Assembly (NCBI GenBank): GCA_028688995.1
Contig: JAQTXB010000010.1
Span: 29,948-93,947, forward strand
Direction of reading: 5' to 3'
Length of the DNA: 64,000 nt
From: Aliarcobacter sp.
GTDB taxonomy: Bacteria > Campylobacterota > Campylobacteria > Campylobacterales > Arcobacteraceae
The position numbers were made by a program, and so were the translations under genes. This document shows, one piece after another, positions 44,486 through 54,364 of the stretch (position 1 is its first letter; each line of letters begins with the position of its first letter). The notes below the pieces were generated by a model. That model had not been told where the DNA came from. It worked only from the letters and a program-made list of their open reading frames with translations, and did not search any database.

Positions 44486-45682
44486 TTAAATCCTTTTAAT
44501 TATTATGTCTAAGCAGATTATGTAAGATTCATTTCCAATTTCAAATTTTCTAGCAAATGTCTTACAAATATTTCCAGTTGCGTATGAAATATATTTATTA
44601 CTTAAATATATTCCTTGTTTTGACTCTAAAGTAATATAGTAATACTCTTTTAAATAGTGTTCATCGCCATTTTTTGATGGGCTAAATCTATCATTGATAT
44701 TATTAATTACCGTATCATGAATCTGTTTTGATGACTCAGCATCAATTAAATAAATTGCTTCTAAATCCATATAATTATTTAATTCATCAAACATAATCTC
44801 TTTTGCATTATTTATATTGCTAAATTGTTTGATAATCTTATTAGAAACAAGATGATAATTATTTACTAAATCTCTTTTTTTATTTATTGAATTAAGTGTT
44901 CTTCTTCTAAATATACTTCCAATTTCCACAATAATTGCTATTATTTTATCTATTAAAAAAGTATCCAATTCAAAAACTGGTATACAAAAATAGTATCCTT
45001 GGAATAGATTAATATTTGATTTCATAGCAAGACAAATTGCATCTTCATCTTCTACACCCTCAGCTAAAACCCTGATTCCTAAGTTATGGCTCATTTTTGC
45101 TATTGATTTTACAATCTCTCTATTTATATGATTATCTTTTGTATTTCTAAATAAAGATTTATCAATTTTTATCAAATCTGGTTTTATTATATTTATTCTA
45201 TCAAAGGTAGAATTTCCCGTTCCAAAATCATCTAAAGCAATTGTAAATCCTAACTCTTTATAATAAGAGCAAAACTCTTCCAATGCTTTAGTATTTGAAA
45301 TTTCATCCTCTTTTATCTCTATCATAAAATTTTTATAAGGAATTCCCACCCTATCTATAGTTTCTATAAAACTATAATTTCTATCTTCCCTATCAAAATT
45401 ATTTATAAGAGAAGATTCAAAATTCAAAAAGAGTATTAATTCATTATTTTCTAAATAATAGCTTTTAAACTTTTCAATAGATTTATTTCGTGTCAAAACA
45501 TCTAACTCTAAATTTAAATTTGCATCAATTGCTAATTTAAAGAGTTCAGTAGGAGATATAATCTCTTGTTTATATGTACATCTTGTTAATGCTTCAAATG
45601 CATATAATTGTTTTGATCGTATTGACACTATTGGTTGAAAATGAATTTCAACCAACTCATTTTTTATTATTTCTTCTATCAT
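44486..45682 (-). CDS. EAL-domain c-di-GMP phosphodiesterase with unassigned C-terminal domain
   Basis: A 398-residue protein with EAL at about 1-245 and intact key motifs ([49 protein letters not shown]). There is no GGDEF domain. The C-terminal 150 residues (from [11 protein letters not shown]) look like a GAF/PAS-type sensory fold but were not identified. It should hydrolyse c-di-GMP. It follows the nitrate ABC ATPase gene by 52 bases and is coupled to a chemoreceptor, so it may link nitrate status to motility. The ribosome-binding site is poor. Confidence 0.87.
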   Translation of the reverse strand: MIEEIIKNELVEIHFQPIVSIRSKQLYAFEALTRCTYKQEIISPTELFKLAIDANLNLELDVLTRNKSIEKFKSYYLENNELILFLNFESSLINNFDREDRNYSFIETIDRVGIPYKNFMIEIKEDEISNTKALEEFCSYYKELGFTIALDDFGTGNSTFDRINIIKPDLIKIDKSLFRNTKDNHINREIVKSIAKMSHNLGIRVLAEGVEDEDAICLAMKSNINLFQGYYFCIPVFELDTFLIDKIIAIIVEIGSIFRRRTLNSINKKRDLVNNYHLVSNKIIKQFSNINNAKEIMFDELNNYMDLEAIYLIDAESSKQIHDTVINNINDRFSPSKNGDEHYLKEYYYITLESKQGIYLSNKYISYATGNICKTFARKFEIGNESYIICLDIIIKRI

Positions 45683-45734
45683 CTATTTTCACAACTTAAT
45701 TATTTTTTGTGTATTATAGACGAATTTCTATTTT

Positions 45735-46532
45735 TTACTCGTCATCTTTTGCAAATTTTTTATACAGAAAGTCTAAAATTGCCTCTCTACATCTTATATA
45801 CTCTTTATCACTTTGAAGTGCAACTCTATCCCTTGGTCTTGGAATATTAACTTCAAGAATTTCACCAATTGTAGCTTCTGGTCCATTTGTCATCATAATT
45901 ACTCTATCACTTAAAAGTACAGCTTCATCAATATCGTGAGTAATGATAATAACTGTATTTTGAACACTTTCTTGAATTCTCATTAAATGCTCTTGTAAAT
46001 TTGCACGTGTGAGAGAATCTAATGCTCCAAAAGGTTCATCCATTAGTAAAACATCAGGTTTAATTGATAGTGCTCTTGCAATTCCAACTCTTTGTTTCAT
46101 TCCACCACTAATTCCTCCTGGAAATTTATCCTTTGCATGGTCAAGATTTACCATAGAAACAAAGTGTTCAACCCTTTGTCGTAACTCTTGTGAAGTTAAA
46201 TCAGGCATAACTTTTTTTACTGCCATTTCAATATTTTGATAAACAGTAAGCCATGGAAGTAGTGAGTGATTTTGGAAAACCACAGCTCGCTCAGGTCCAG
46301 GTCCAGTAATTTCTTTATTATTTAAAATAATATTACCTTTTGTTTGTGCATCAAGCCCTGCAATCATATTTAGTAAAGTTGATTTACCACAACCACTATG
46401 TCCAATAATTGAAACTATTTCATTCTTTTTAATATTTACATTTACATCAACTACAGCTTTGTACTCTTTTCCACCAGAAAGTGGAAATGTTTTATATATA
46501 TTTTCTAATTGTAAAAATTTATCGTTACTCAT
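45735..46532 (-). CDS. nrtD: Nitrate ABC transporter ATP-binding protein
   Basis: The start is set at MSNDKFLQLENIY (46532), 10 bases after the permease stop, rather than at the track's upstream codon inside the permease gene. The 265-residue ATPase has Walker A GHSGCGKST, Q-loop VVFQNHSLLPW, signature ISGGMKQR, Walker B VLLMDEP and H-loop ITHD. It belongs to the nitrate/sulfonate/taurine subfamily; the NrtA-type binding protein and nearby nitrate reductase favour nitrate. It lacks the extra NrtA-like domain of cyanobacterial NrtC, hence the NrtD name. Confidence 0.9.
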   Translation of the reverse strand: MSNDKFLQLENIYKTFPLSGGKEYKAVVDVNVNIKKNEIVSIIGHSGCGKSTLLNMIAGLDAQTKGNIILNNKEITGPGPERAVVFQNHSLLPWLTVYQNIEMAVKKVMPDLTSQELRQRVEHFVSMVNLDHAKDKFPGGISGGMKQRVGIARALSIKPDVLLMDEPFGALDSLTRANLQEHLMRIQESVQNTVIIITHDIDEAVLLSDRVIMMTNGPEATIGEILEVNIPRPRDRVALQSDKEYIRCREAILDFLYKKFAKDDE

Positions 46533-46542
46533 CTCATCAACC

Positions 46543-47355
46543 TTACATTTTTTTTCTATAATCAAAATAATCAGCTATTTTTCCCATTAAAATATCTAAT
46601 ACAAAACCAACGAGTCCCACAATTATAATACCAATGATAATATTGTGATATGCAAGACTGTTATACTCATTCCAAATCCAAAACCCAATTCCAATTCCAC
46701 CTGTTAACATTTCAGCAGCAACAATAACTAACCAAGCAATTCCTAAAGATAGTCTCATTCCTGTAAAAATATAAGGAACAGCAACTGGTAAAATTATTTG
46801 AAATACTTTTTCTAAAGGTGAAAATCTTAAAACTTTTGCAACATTTAAATAATCTTCACTAACACTTTTAACTCCCAAAGAAGTATTTATGATAATTGGC
46901 CAAATTGATGTTATAAAAATAGTTGACATTGCAGTATTGTCAATATCTTTAAATACAAATAACAATAAAGGTAACCAAGCTAGCGGTGAAACTGGTTTTA
47001 ATATTTGAATAAAAGGATCAAGTGCATATTGAATATTTTTACTCATACCAACCATTAAACCAACTGGAACACCAACAATCACAGCTAGTGCGAATCCTCC
47101 AAATACTCTTTTTAAAGATTCAAGCACTTGCCAAAAAAGTCCTTTGTCATCTTTATTAACCACATATAAAGGATCACTTAAAACACCTTTTAATGTTTCA
47201 CCATCACTTGTCGTTCCACCAAATGCATAAATATATGTATCACTAGGAGTTGGAAAACCACTAATTAATACCGCAATGCCTGACCATACTTGAATTATAA
47301 TTACCAAAACTATTAATGGTAAAAGTATCTTTTTTATTGTCTCTTTATTCATCAT
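46543..47355 (-). CDS. nrtB: Nitrate ABC transporter permease
   Basis: A 270-residue BPD-type permease with about six helices and the cytoplasmic EAA loop (DYLNVAKVLRFSPLEKVFQIILPVAVP). It shows the typical NrtB/SsuC-family start (WSGIAVLISGFPTPSDT) and GIAWLVIVAAEML. It forms the channel for nitrate (and probably nitrite) delivered by NrtA. Two consecutive ATGs are possible starts, with AAAGGA upstream. A long perfect hairpin lies between it and nrtA. Confidence 0.91.
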   Translation of the reverse strand: MMNKETIKKILLPLIVLVIIIQVWSGIAVLISGFPTPSDTYIYAFGGTTSDGETLKGVLSDPLYVVNKDDKGLFWQVLESLKRVFGGFALAVIVGVPVGLMVGMSKNIQYALDPFIQILKPVSPLAWLPLLLFVFKDIDNTAMSTIFITSIWPIIINTSLGVKSVSEDYLNVAKVLRFSPLEKVFQIILPVAVPYIFTGMRLSLGIAWLVIVAAEMLTGGIGIGFWIWNEYNSLAYHNIIIGIIIVGLVGFVLDILMGKIADYFDYRKKM

Positions 47356-47370
47356 TTTTCCTTTTTTAGA

Positions 47371-47431
47371 TTTGCCTTTTTAAGTATCAATTTTAGATAA
47401 ATACTTAAAAAGGCAAAGGCTTTAAAAGCCT
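47371..47431 (-). repeat. nrtA-nrtB intergenic hairpins
   Basis: A 17-base perfect inverted repeat (TTTGCCTTTTTAAGTAT and ATACTTAAAAAGGCAAA, 13-base loop) adjoins a second small hairpin (AGGCTTT and AAAGCCT). In the direction of transcription the large stem is not followed by a U-run. It may protect or process the nrtA message so that binding protein exceeds permease. Confidence 0.75.
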
Positions 47432-47452
47432 ATTCCTTTTTAAATTTTAAAC

Positions 47453-48835
47453 TTATTTTTTTGTTACAAATTTTGGATCTGCACAACCAGCTGGTCCATA
47501 AGGACAAACATACGAAGGTTGTTTAGTTGTAACTGTCCATTTATTAACTTTCATTAACTCTTCTTTTGAAACAACAGGAGCTGTAACTGCAAATGTGTCA
47601 TAAATATATTCAACAGCTTTATTTGGATCCCAAACTTTTCCATCTAAGAATTTGTTATATTCATCAACACCATCTTTTTTCCAAGGAGATTCAGGAAGAG
47701 AATAACCAACTTCTTTTGCAACAACTTCAAATAAATCAGGTCTATAAACTTTTTCAATTGTAGCTTTCATATCAACAGGAGCAGATAACTGTCCCCATCT
47801 ATACATTTGAGTTATAAACCACATACCATGAGAATAAAATGGATATGCTGCATAATCATTTGCAAAAACATTAAACATTGGATTTTTACTATCTACACCT
47901 TTTGTATAAAGGAATGTTCCACTCATTGATTTTCTTAAAACATCAACAGGAGCTTTTACATAAGCATCTTGTGCTAGGAATGTAATTGCTTCTTCTCTGT
48001 GTTCCCAAGATTCATCTAACCACATTTGAGCTTTTAATACAGCTCTCATAACAGCTTTTGTAGTTTCAGGATTTTTTTCTACGAAATCAGCTCTTGCTTG
48101 TAATACTTTTTCAGGATTATTGTTCCAAATATCATAATTTGTTACTAATGCTCCACCTTGCCCTTTTTCAACAATTCTTGTATTCCAAGGTTCACCAACA
48201 CAATATCCATCAATATTTCCAGCAATTAAATTTTGTGGCATAGTTGGTGGGGGAAAAGGTTTAATTGTACTATCTTCATCTGGTTTGATTCCACTTGCAG
48301 CCATCCAATATCTTAACTCATAATTATGTGTAGAAACTGGATGAACCATACCAAAATTTAAAGGTTGATAAGCATTTCCTTCAATTTTATGTTTTTCATC
48401 AATATATTTTTTTAAACTGTCAGCAGTAACTGGTCTTTCATCTTGTTTAAGACCATATTTTTCCATCTCACCGATGATTTTATTTCCAAATGTAATTGCA
48501 TTTCCATTTAAATCTAAAGACATTAATGCTTGTAAATTTACATCTCCATTAATACCTAATGTTGCAGCAATTGGCATACCAGCAAGAGCATGAGAATAAT
48601 CATATTCACCAGATATTACTTTTTGTTGGATTCCTGGCCATCCACCACCCTCTTTTGCAACGTCTACATCTAATCCCTCAGCAGCAAAAAAACCTTTCTC
48701 TTTTGCTATTACCAATGGAGCACAGTCAGTTAATGCAATAAAACCAATTTTTAATTTTGTTTTTTCTGGAGCTGCTAATAATGAACTAGCGACTAATGAA
48801 AGACCTAAACCAATTTTTAATACCTGTTTAAACAT
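47453..48835 (-). CDS. nrtA: Nitrate-binding periplasmic protein (NrtA family)
   Basis: A 460-residue protein of NrtA/CmpA length. A signal peptide (about 1-21, ending SLLAAPE, without a lipobox) is followed by the substrate domain [40 protein letters not shown] and [13 protein letters not shown]. It should capture nitrate or nitrite for NrtB-NrtD. GAGGAG lies 6 bases before the ATG. It is the first gene of a run nrtA-nrtB-nrtD-EAL-receptor-cobA, and is divergent from the MFS nitrate transporter across a 286-base gap. Confidence 0.92.
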   Translation of the reverse strand: MFKQVLKIGLGLSLVASSLLAAPEKTKLKIGFIALTDCAPLVIAKEKGFFAAEGLDVDVAKEGGGWPGIQQKVISGEYDYSHALAGMPIAATLGINGDVNLQALMSLDLNGNAITFGNKIIGEMEKYGLKQDERPVTADSLKKYIDEKHKIEGNAYQPLNFGMVHPVSTHNYELRYWMAASGIKPDEDSTIKPFPPPTMPQNLIAGNIDGYCVGEPWNTRIVEKGQGGALVTNYDIWNNNPEKVLQARADFVEKNPETTKAVMRAVLKAQMWLDESWEHREEAITFLAQDAYVKAPVDVLRKSMSGTFLYTKGVDSKNPMFNVFANDYAAYPFYSHGMWFITQMYRWGQLSAPVDMKATIEKVYRPDLFEVVAKEVGYSLPESPWKKDGVDEYNKFLDGKVWDPNKAVEYIYDTFAVTAPVVSKEELMKVNKWTVTTKQPSYVCPYGPAGCADPKFVTKK

Positions 48836-49121
48836 TTTTTTCTCCTCAAATATTTTTGTTATACCGAAATCTTAACATACAAAAAAATTAAAGATACAAT
48901 TTTATTGTTTAAAATTTATACATTTTAAACTTAAAATTACATTATATATATTTTATTTAGATTGATTAAATCTATTTACACAGATTAATACAAGTTATAT
49001 TTTATTTATAAACTTACAAATACATTAAAATTAATAATTGAACATTTTTTATACAATTTAATTATCTATTACTATTTTTAACACTATATAATTAGATTAA
49101 ATAAAGGGTAAGGAGATACAA

Positions 49122-50402
49122 ATGTCTTTAAAAGAGTTAAAAGGTCAAGGACACTGGCCAACATTACTAGCTGCGTTTTTATATTTTGATTTTAGTTTTA
49201 TGGTTTGGACAATGATGGGTCCATTAGCAACAGAAATTGCTGAATCATTAAAAGCTACGCAAAATTTTATTATGAGTGCAGATCAAAGTGCAACATTAGT
49301 TGCTGTTCCAGTTCTTGCAGGTGCAATTCTAAGAGTTGTATTAGGATTTTTTGTTGATAGAGTTGGAGCTAAAAAAACAGCTTTAATTTCTCAATTTATT
49401 GTAGTTATAGGACTATTCTTTGCTTATTATAAAGGTGAAACAATCACTTATGATGAGTTATTAGGTGTTGCATTTATTTTAGGTTTTGCTGGTGCTTCAT
49501 TTGCGGTGGCACTTCCACAAGCTGGACAATGGTATCCTCCTAAACTTCAAGGTGTTGTTTTAGGACTTGCAGGTGCTGGAAATATTGGAGTTGTTATTGA
49601 CTTTATTTTTGCACCAAAAATTGCAGAAATTTGGGGATGGCAATCTGTATTTTTAGTTGGAGCTGTATTATCTTTATTCATTTTAATTGTTTATATTTTT
49701 ATGGCAAAAGATGCACCATCTAATGTTTATAAAGCTAATCCAAAAAAATTAAAAGATTATGGAAAACTTTTAAAAGATAAAGATACTTGGTGGTTTTGCC
49801 TATTTTATGCAATTAGTTTTGGTGGATTTGTAGGATTTGCTGGATATATGAAAGTATATTTAATGAGTACATACAAAGCTGAAATGTCATCTTTTGGACT
49901 TGATATGTTAGCTGAGCCAAATGTAATGGTAATTGCTGGATATTTTGGAGCTTTATGTATTTTTGCAGGAGCAGTTTTAAGACCAGTTGGTGGAGCAATT
50001 GCAGATAAATTAGGTGGAATTAAATCATTATATTTCTTTTATGGAACAGTTTGTTTATTAGCTATAATTAGTGCAACTTACACTCTTCCATTTTATATTG
50101 CTATTTTTGTATTATTCTTAATTATGGCAAATCTTGGTATGGCAAATGGAGCTGTTTTCCAATTAGTTCCTCAAAGATTTGGTAAAGATATTGGAATTAT
50201 GACTGGAATCATTGGATGTGCTGGAGGTTTAGGTGGAACTGCCTTAATCAAAACTTTTGGTTGGTCAAAAGGTGCTTTTGATGGTTATGCAACTGGATTT
50301 ATTATTTTTGCGATAGTTGTATTTATTGCTATCATGGGTATTTCATTAGTAAAAACTAGATGGAGAACTACTTGGGGAGTTCAAGCTGGTGGAAGAATAT
50401 AA
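49122..50402 (+). CDS. MFS nitrate/nitrite transporter (NarK/NasA type)
   Basis: A 426-residue major facilitator with about 12 helices. It has the nitrate/nitrite porter signatures GFAGASFAVALPQAGQWYPPKLQGVVLGLAGAGNIG and, in the second half, NLGMANGAVFQLVPQRF followed by GIIGCAGGLGG. AAGGAG precedes the ATG. Beside the ABC system it gives a second nitrate uptake or nitrite export route. It is divergent from nrtA and followed by a terminator-like hairpin and the PP2C/kinase gene. Confidence 0.92.
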   Translation: MSLKELKGQGHWPTLLAAFLYFDFSFMVWTMMGPLATEIAESLKATQNFIMSADQSATLVAVPVLAGAILRVVLGFFVDRVGAKKTALISQFIVVIGLFFAYYKGETITYDELLGVAFILGFAGASFAVALPQAGQWYPPKLQGVVLGLAGAGNIGVVIDFIFAPKIAEIWGWQSVFLVGAVLSLFILIVYIFMAKDAPSNVYKANPKKLKDYGKLLKDKDTWWFCLFYAISFGGFVGFAGYMKVYLMSTYKAEMSSFGLDMLAEPNVMVIAGYFGALCIFAGAVLRPVGGAIADKLGGIKSLYFFYGTVCLLAIISATYTLPFYIAIFVLFLIMANLGMANGAVFQLVPQRFGKDIGIMTGIIGCAGGLGGTALIKTFGWSKGAFDGYATGFIIFAIVVFIAIMGISLVKTRWRTTWGVQAGGRI

Positions 50403-50421
50403 AAAGAGATTTTCTCTTTTT
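50401..50421 (+). terminator. Terminator-like hairpin after MFS nitrate transporter
   Basis: The perfect arms AAAAAGAGA and TCTCTTTTT with a 3-base loop start at the stop codon. It is AT-rich and may attenuate read-through into the kinase gene rather than stop it. Confidence 0.55.
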
Positions 50422-50482
50422 ATATTCAAATTAAAGTTTTAAAGTAGAATTTTAATTTGAATATATATTTTAAGGTGTTTAA

Positions 50483-52111
50483 ATGAGTAAAAATAACATA
50501 AAAACTTCGGGCTTTTGTCTTGCTAAAAGAAAAGAGTTAACAGGTGATGATTTTTATGAGATTAAACAATTTGATGATATGACTGTTGCTGTTTTATGTG
50601 ATGGAGTTGGAAGTGCCCAAGAAGGCGCAATGGCTGCTAAAAAAGTAACTCAACATATAATAAATAATTTCAAAAATATTCCAAGGGTTTGGAGTATTGA
50701 AAAAGCAATGAAAGAGTTTATTACTTCAATAAACTCAATCCTTTATGCCCAATCTATCCATGAATATGAAAGAGCTGAATATGTAACAACTGTAACCGTT
50801 TGTGTTATTAAAGGTAATCGTTTATATGGAGCAAATGCTGGTGATAGCAGAATTTATTTATTAAGAGATAATAAATTAAATCAACTTTCATATGACCACA
50901 ATGAAGATGGAATGGCTAATGTTTTATCAAATGCTGTAGGAATTAGCCCAAGTGTTGAAATCTACTATTTTGAAAACAATATCCAAAAAGATGACAAAAT
51001 TTTAATGTGTAGTGATGGTTTGTATTCATTGATGAGTAATGATACTTTATTAAAAAACATTCCAAATGGTGCTTACAAAATTGTAAAAAAAGCTAGTTTC
51101 TTAGTTGAAGATAATCTTCCTGATGATACAACAGCTGTTATTTTAGAAGTTTTAGAAGCAGACCAAATTGAAATTATGAAAAATCTAAATCTTGAAATCC
51201 CTGAAAAGTTAAAAAAAGGTGACATAATTGATGGTTATGAACTAACTCTTTCCCTAATTCAAAATGACAGAACTTGGGTTTGCAAAAAAAACAATCAAGA
51301 GTATGTGATAAAATTTGCACCCTATGAAGCCATAGAAAATGAAGAAATTTTAGATTTATATGTTAAAGAAGCATGGAATGCAAAAAGATTAAAAGCTGGT
51401 TTTTTCCCAAAAACTTTTATTCCAAAACAAAGAAGTGCTAGATATTATTTAATGACAAAATTAGATGGAATAAATCTAAAACAGTATCTCAAAAAAAGAA
51501 ACTTATCTATTGATGAAGCTATAAATTTAGCCAAAACACTTATTTCAATGAGTGAATATCTTTTAAAATTTAACCTTGTTCATGGGGATATAAAACCTGA
51601 AAATATAATAGTAATGCAAAGAGATGGAAAAAGAATTTTTAAAATAATAGACTTTGGTTCAATTACAGAGATTTTTTCTATTACCAATAAGGCAGGAACT
51701 CCCTCATATTTAGCACCCGAGCGATTTCTTGGAAGTGCAATAAATGAAAAAACAGAAATTTTTTCTATTGGAGTTACTTTATATCAAGCTTTAACTGGGA
51801 AATTTCCTTATGGAGAAATAGAACCTTTCCAAAATCCAACTTTTGGAACTGCAAAAAGACCTCAAAAGTTAAACAATAATATTCCATCTTGGTTAGATAC
51901 TTTAATCCTAAGAGCAATTAGTGCAAAAGAGGATTTAAGATATTCAAACTACTCTCATATGAGATTTGAGCTTGAATATCCAAATAAAGTAAAACCATTT
52001 TTAAGTGAAAACACACCTTTATTTGAAAGAAATCCAGAACAAACTTATAGAATTGGTTTTATCATCTCGTTTATAATTAACTGCATACTTTTAGTATATG
52101 CTTTAAAATAA
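50483..52111 (+). CDS. PP2C phosphatase / Ser-Thr kinase fusion, nitrate-locus type
   Basis: A 542-residue bifunctional protein. Residues about 1-235 are a PP2C phosphatase (VLCDGVGSAQEGAMAA, GANAGDSRIYLL, MCSDGLYSLM and DDTTAVIL keep the metal-binding aspartates). Residues about 245-505 are a Hanks-type kinase with VIK lysine, HGDIKPENI, IDFGSI and GTPSYLAPERF. A single C-terminal membrane helix (about 522-541) anchors it. The same fusion is found beside assimilatory nitrate genes in pseudomonads, so a role in controlling nitrate uptake or reduction is likely; its protein targets are unknown. Confidence 0.9.
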   Translation: MSKNNIKTSGFCLAKRKELTGDDFYEIKQFDDMTVAVLCDGVGSAQEGAMAAKKVTQHIINNFKNIPRVWSIEKAMKEFITSINSILYAQSIHEYERAEYVTTVTVCVIKGNRLYGANAGDSRIYLLRDNKLNQLSYDHNEDGMANVLSNAVGISPSVEIYYFENNIQKDDKILMCSDGLYSLMSNDTLLKNIPNGAYKIVKKASFLVEDNLPDDTTAVILEVLEADQIEIMKNLNLEIPEKLKKGDIIDGYELTLSLIQNDRTWVCKKNNQEYVIKFAPYEAIENEEILDLYVKEAWNAKRLKAGFFPKTFIPKQRSARYYLMTKLDGINLKQYLKKRNLSIDEAINLAKTLISMSEYLLKFNLVHGDIKPENIIVMQRDGKRIFKIIDFGSITEIFSITNKAGTPSYLAPERFLGSAINEKTEIFSIGVTLYQALTGKFPYGEIEPFQNPTFGTAKRPQKLNNNIPSWLDTLILRAISAKEDLRYSNYSHMRFELEYPNKVKPFLSENTPLFERNPEQTYRIGFIISFIINCILLVYALK

Positions 52112-52116
52112 ACTCT

Positions 52117-54114
52117 TTAAATAAGAATATTTTTAGGTTCACCAAAATAATAACCTTGTGAATAATCAACTCCAAGGTCATATAAGATATTAAAAATTTC
52201 CTCATTTTCAACAAATTCAGCTATTGTGATAATCTTTTGTTTTTTTGCAAAGGTAACTATTGTTTCAACTACATTTCTACTATAAGTATCTTTTGCGATA
52301 TTTTTTACAATACTTCCATCAATTTTTAAAATATCTGGTTCAAAATCTAATAATCTTTCAAAATTTGAATATCCAGCACCAAAATCATCGATTGCAATCA
52401 TAACACCTAGTTTTTTTACACGCTTAATAAAAGTTTTTATAACTTCAAAATCTCTTACAACCTCATCTTCTAGTAATTCAAAAACAACTCTTGAAGTATC
52501 ATCACTATACTCTTCTAAAAGAGAATAGAGTTTTTCTCTTGTTTCCTCTTTCTCAATATCTAAAGATGAAAGATTTATCGAAATTTTTGTAGTTATATGT
52601 TCTAAAATTTTAAATGAATTTTCTAAGACCCTATGGGTTATTTTGTTGTAATAACTTCCTTTTTTAGAAATATCCAAAAAAGTATAAGGAGATAAAACAT
52701 TTCCATCTTCATCCACAAGGCGAACTAAAGACTCATATTTTTCTATTACTCTTGTTTTATTATTAATTATTGGTTGAAAATATGAAACAATTTTATAATT
52801 ATCAAGGGCGATTTTTACCATTTTGATAACTTCCATATTTTTTTTAGCTTCAATATGGTCATGGATTGATGAATCATTTGCATATTTAATTAAGGTTTTT
52901 TTATTTATTGCATCATCTAATCCACATTTTGCATCTTCATATAAATGCTCTTTTCCAAAAGAGTAACTTACTATTATATTTAAGTCATACTCTATTTCAT
53001 CTACAATTAAAATTGATTTTCTAATATTTTTTACAAAAGTCTCTAAATATTCACTTATATTTGTTTCAGAAGAAGAAAAATCAAAGAAATCAGCTAAAAG
53101 TGCATATCTACCATTTCCAATATTATAAATATTTTCAAAAACATACGAATTTGGTAAATAAGATAACATATTAAAAGCAAACATTTTTTCAATTTTATCT
53201 ACTGTTAAGATATTATAAAATCTATCAAGAATTTCAAAATTCTCAATTTGAATTAAAATCAATAAAAATAGATTATTAGATTCAATTTTATCAATTAAAT
53301 GTTTTTTATCACTCATAATTGTACTTACATTACTTCTAACACTTACAAACTCAATAATTTTTCCATTTGCATCTAAAATTGGCTTAATAGTAGTTTTTAT
53401 ATAGTATGTTTTACCACTTTTTGATAAGTTCTTTATAACACCAGACCATTCAGTTTTTCTCTTTTTGATTGTTGTCCATAAGTCTTTGTAAACTTCAGGT
53501 GGATTATCAGGATGTTTTACAACATTATGAGTTTTACCAATTAACTCTTCTTTTGAATACTCAGAAGTTTTACAGAAATTCTCATTTACGTAAGTTATTA
53601 TTCCATTCTTATCAGTTTTTGAAATAATTGAACTTTTATCAACCAAATCAGTAAACTGTTTTTGAATTATTACATTCTCTTTTTGTTTATTTATTTTTTC
53701 TTTTTTCTCTCTACAATTCTCTATTGATTTATATAAAATATCTAAAAAACTATTTTCATTAAAAGGTGGAATTAAGTAGCCATCTATTTTTAGCTGAATT
53801 GTTTTTAAAAAACTCTCTCTATCATCATTTTGGGAATAAATAATTGTAATAACATCTCTATTTATATTTTTTATTTTTTCTATTAACTCAAAACCATCAA
53901 GTTCTGGAATGTTAATATCTGTAATTACAATTGAAAATTTATTTTTACCAAACTCTTTAAATGCTTTAAGACCATTATCAACAAATACAACTTCTTTAAA
54001 AAAGTTTTTAAAATATTCTAAATTATTGTTTCTATCTTTCTCATCCCTTACTACATAAAGAAGATTAAGTGTTTTGCAAAAAGAACTTATTTCTGCTAAC
54101 TTTTCAACATTCAT
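52117..54114 (-). CDS. Receiver-PAS-degenerate GGDEF-EAL response regulator
   Basis: A 665-residue response regulator. An intact receiver (Asp66 in IVITDINIPELDG) is followed by a PAS domain (about 160-275, TDKNGIITYVNENFCKTSEY). The GGDEF domain has lost its active motif (reads GNGRYALLADF), and the EAL domain (about 425-660) has the variant YESLVR but keeps the other metal and catalytic positions (INLSSLD, FELLEDE, AIDDFGAGYS, LKIDGS, AEFVE, QGYYF). Phosphodiesterase activity is plausible. No kinase is adjacent. It is convergent with the PP2C/kinase gene and lies upstream of, and divergent from, nasA. Confidence 0.88.
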   Translation of the reverse strand: MNVEKLAEISSFCKTLNLLYVVRDEKDRNNNLEYFKNFFKEVVFVDNGLKAFKEFGKNKFSIVITDINIPELDGFELIEKIKNINRDVITIIYSQNDDRESFLKTIQLKIDGYLIPPFNENSFLDILYKSIENCREKKEKINKQKENVIIQKQFTDLVDKSSIISKTDKNGIITYVNENFCKTSEYSKEELIGKTHNVVKHPDNPPEVYKDLWTTIKKRKTEWSGVIKNLSKSGKTYYIKTTIKPILDANGKIIEFVSVRSNVSTIMSDKKHLIDKIESNNLFLLILIQIENFEILDRFYNILTVDKIEKMFAFNMLSYLPNSYVFENIYNIGNGRYALLADFFDFSSSETNISEYLETFVKNIRKSILIVDEIEYDLNIIVSYSFGKEHLYEDAKCGLDDAINKKTLIKYANDSSIHDHIEAKKNMEVIKMVKIALDNYKIVSYFQPIINNKTRVIEKYESLVRLVDEDGNVLSPYTFLDISKKGSYYNKITHRVLENSFKILEHITTKISINLSSLDIEKEETREKLYSLLEEYSDDTSRVVFELLEDEVVRDFEVIKTFIKRVKKLGVMIAIDDFGAGYSNFERLLDFEPDILKIDGSIVKNIAKDTYSRNVVETIVTFAKKQKIITIAEFVENEEIFNILYDLGVDYSQGYYFGEPKNILI

Positions 54115-54253
54115 TTTAATCCTTAATTATTAAAGTTATAGTTATATCATAATTGAATATATTTTTAACTTACTTAGATTAATTATTTTATTATTTTGCA
54201 TACAGTCAATCTTTCATTTTACATGGTTAAATCAACAAATTTTTAATATTTAT

Positions 54254-54345
54254 TATAAATTATACGATAACTGTATATTTTTAAGACAATTCTTCTTAAT
54301 TTTACATTAATTATTATTGTATACTCACATATAAATTATACGATA
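54254..54345 (+). promoter_or_regulatory. 16-bp perfect direct repeat upstream of nasA
   Basis: TATAAATTATACGATA occurs at 54254-54269 and again at 54330-54345, exactly 76 bases apart. The second copy ends 19 bases before the nasA start codon and could contain its -10 region. Two regulator sites or two tandem promoters are possible. Confidence 0.6.
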
Positions 54346-54364
54346 TGTTATGACAGGATTAAAA

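Noticed and set aside
48959-48973. AGATTGATTAAATCT palindrome and nearby ACACAGATTA between nrtA and the MFS gene as another copy of the regulatory motif
   Set aside because: It lacks the CTCAGATTACTCAGATT direct repeat and the fixed spacing to CCC and a -10, so similarity is limited to a few common bases.
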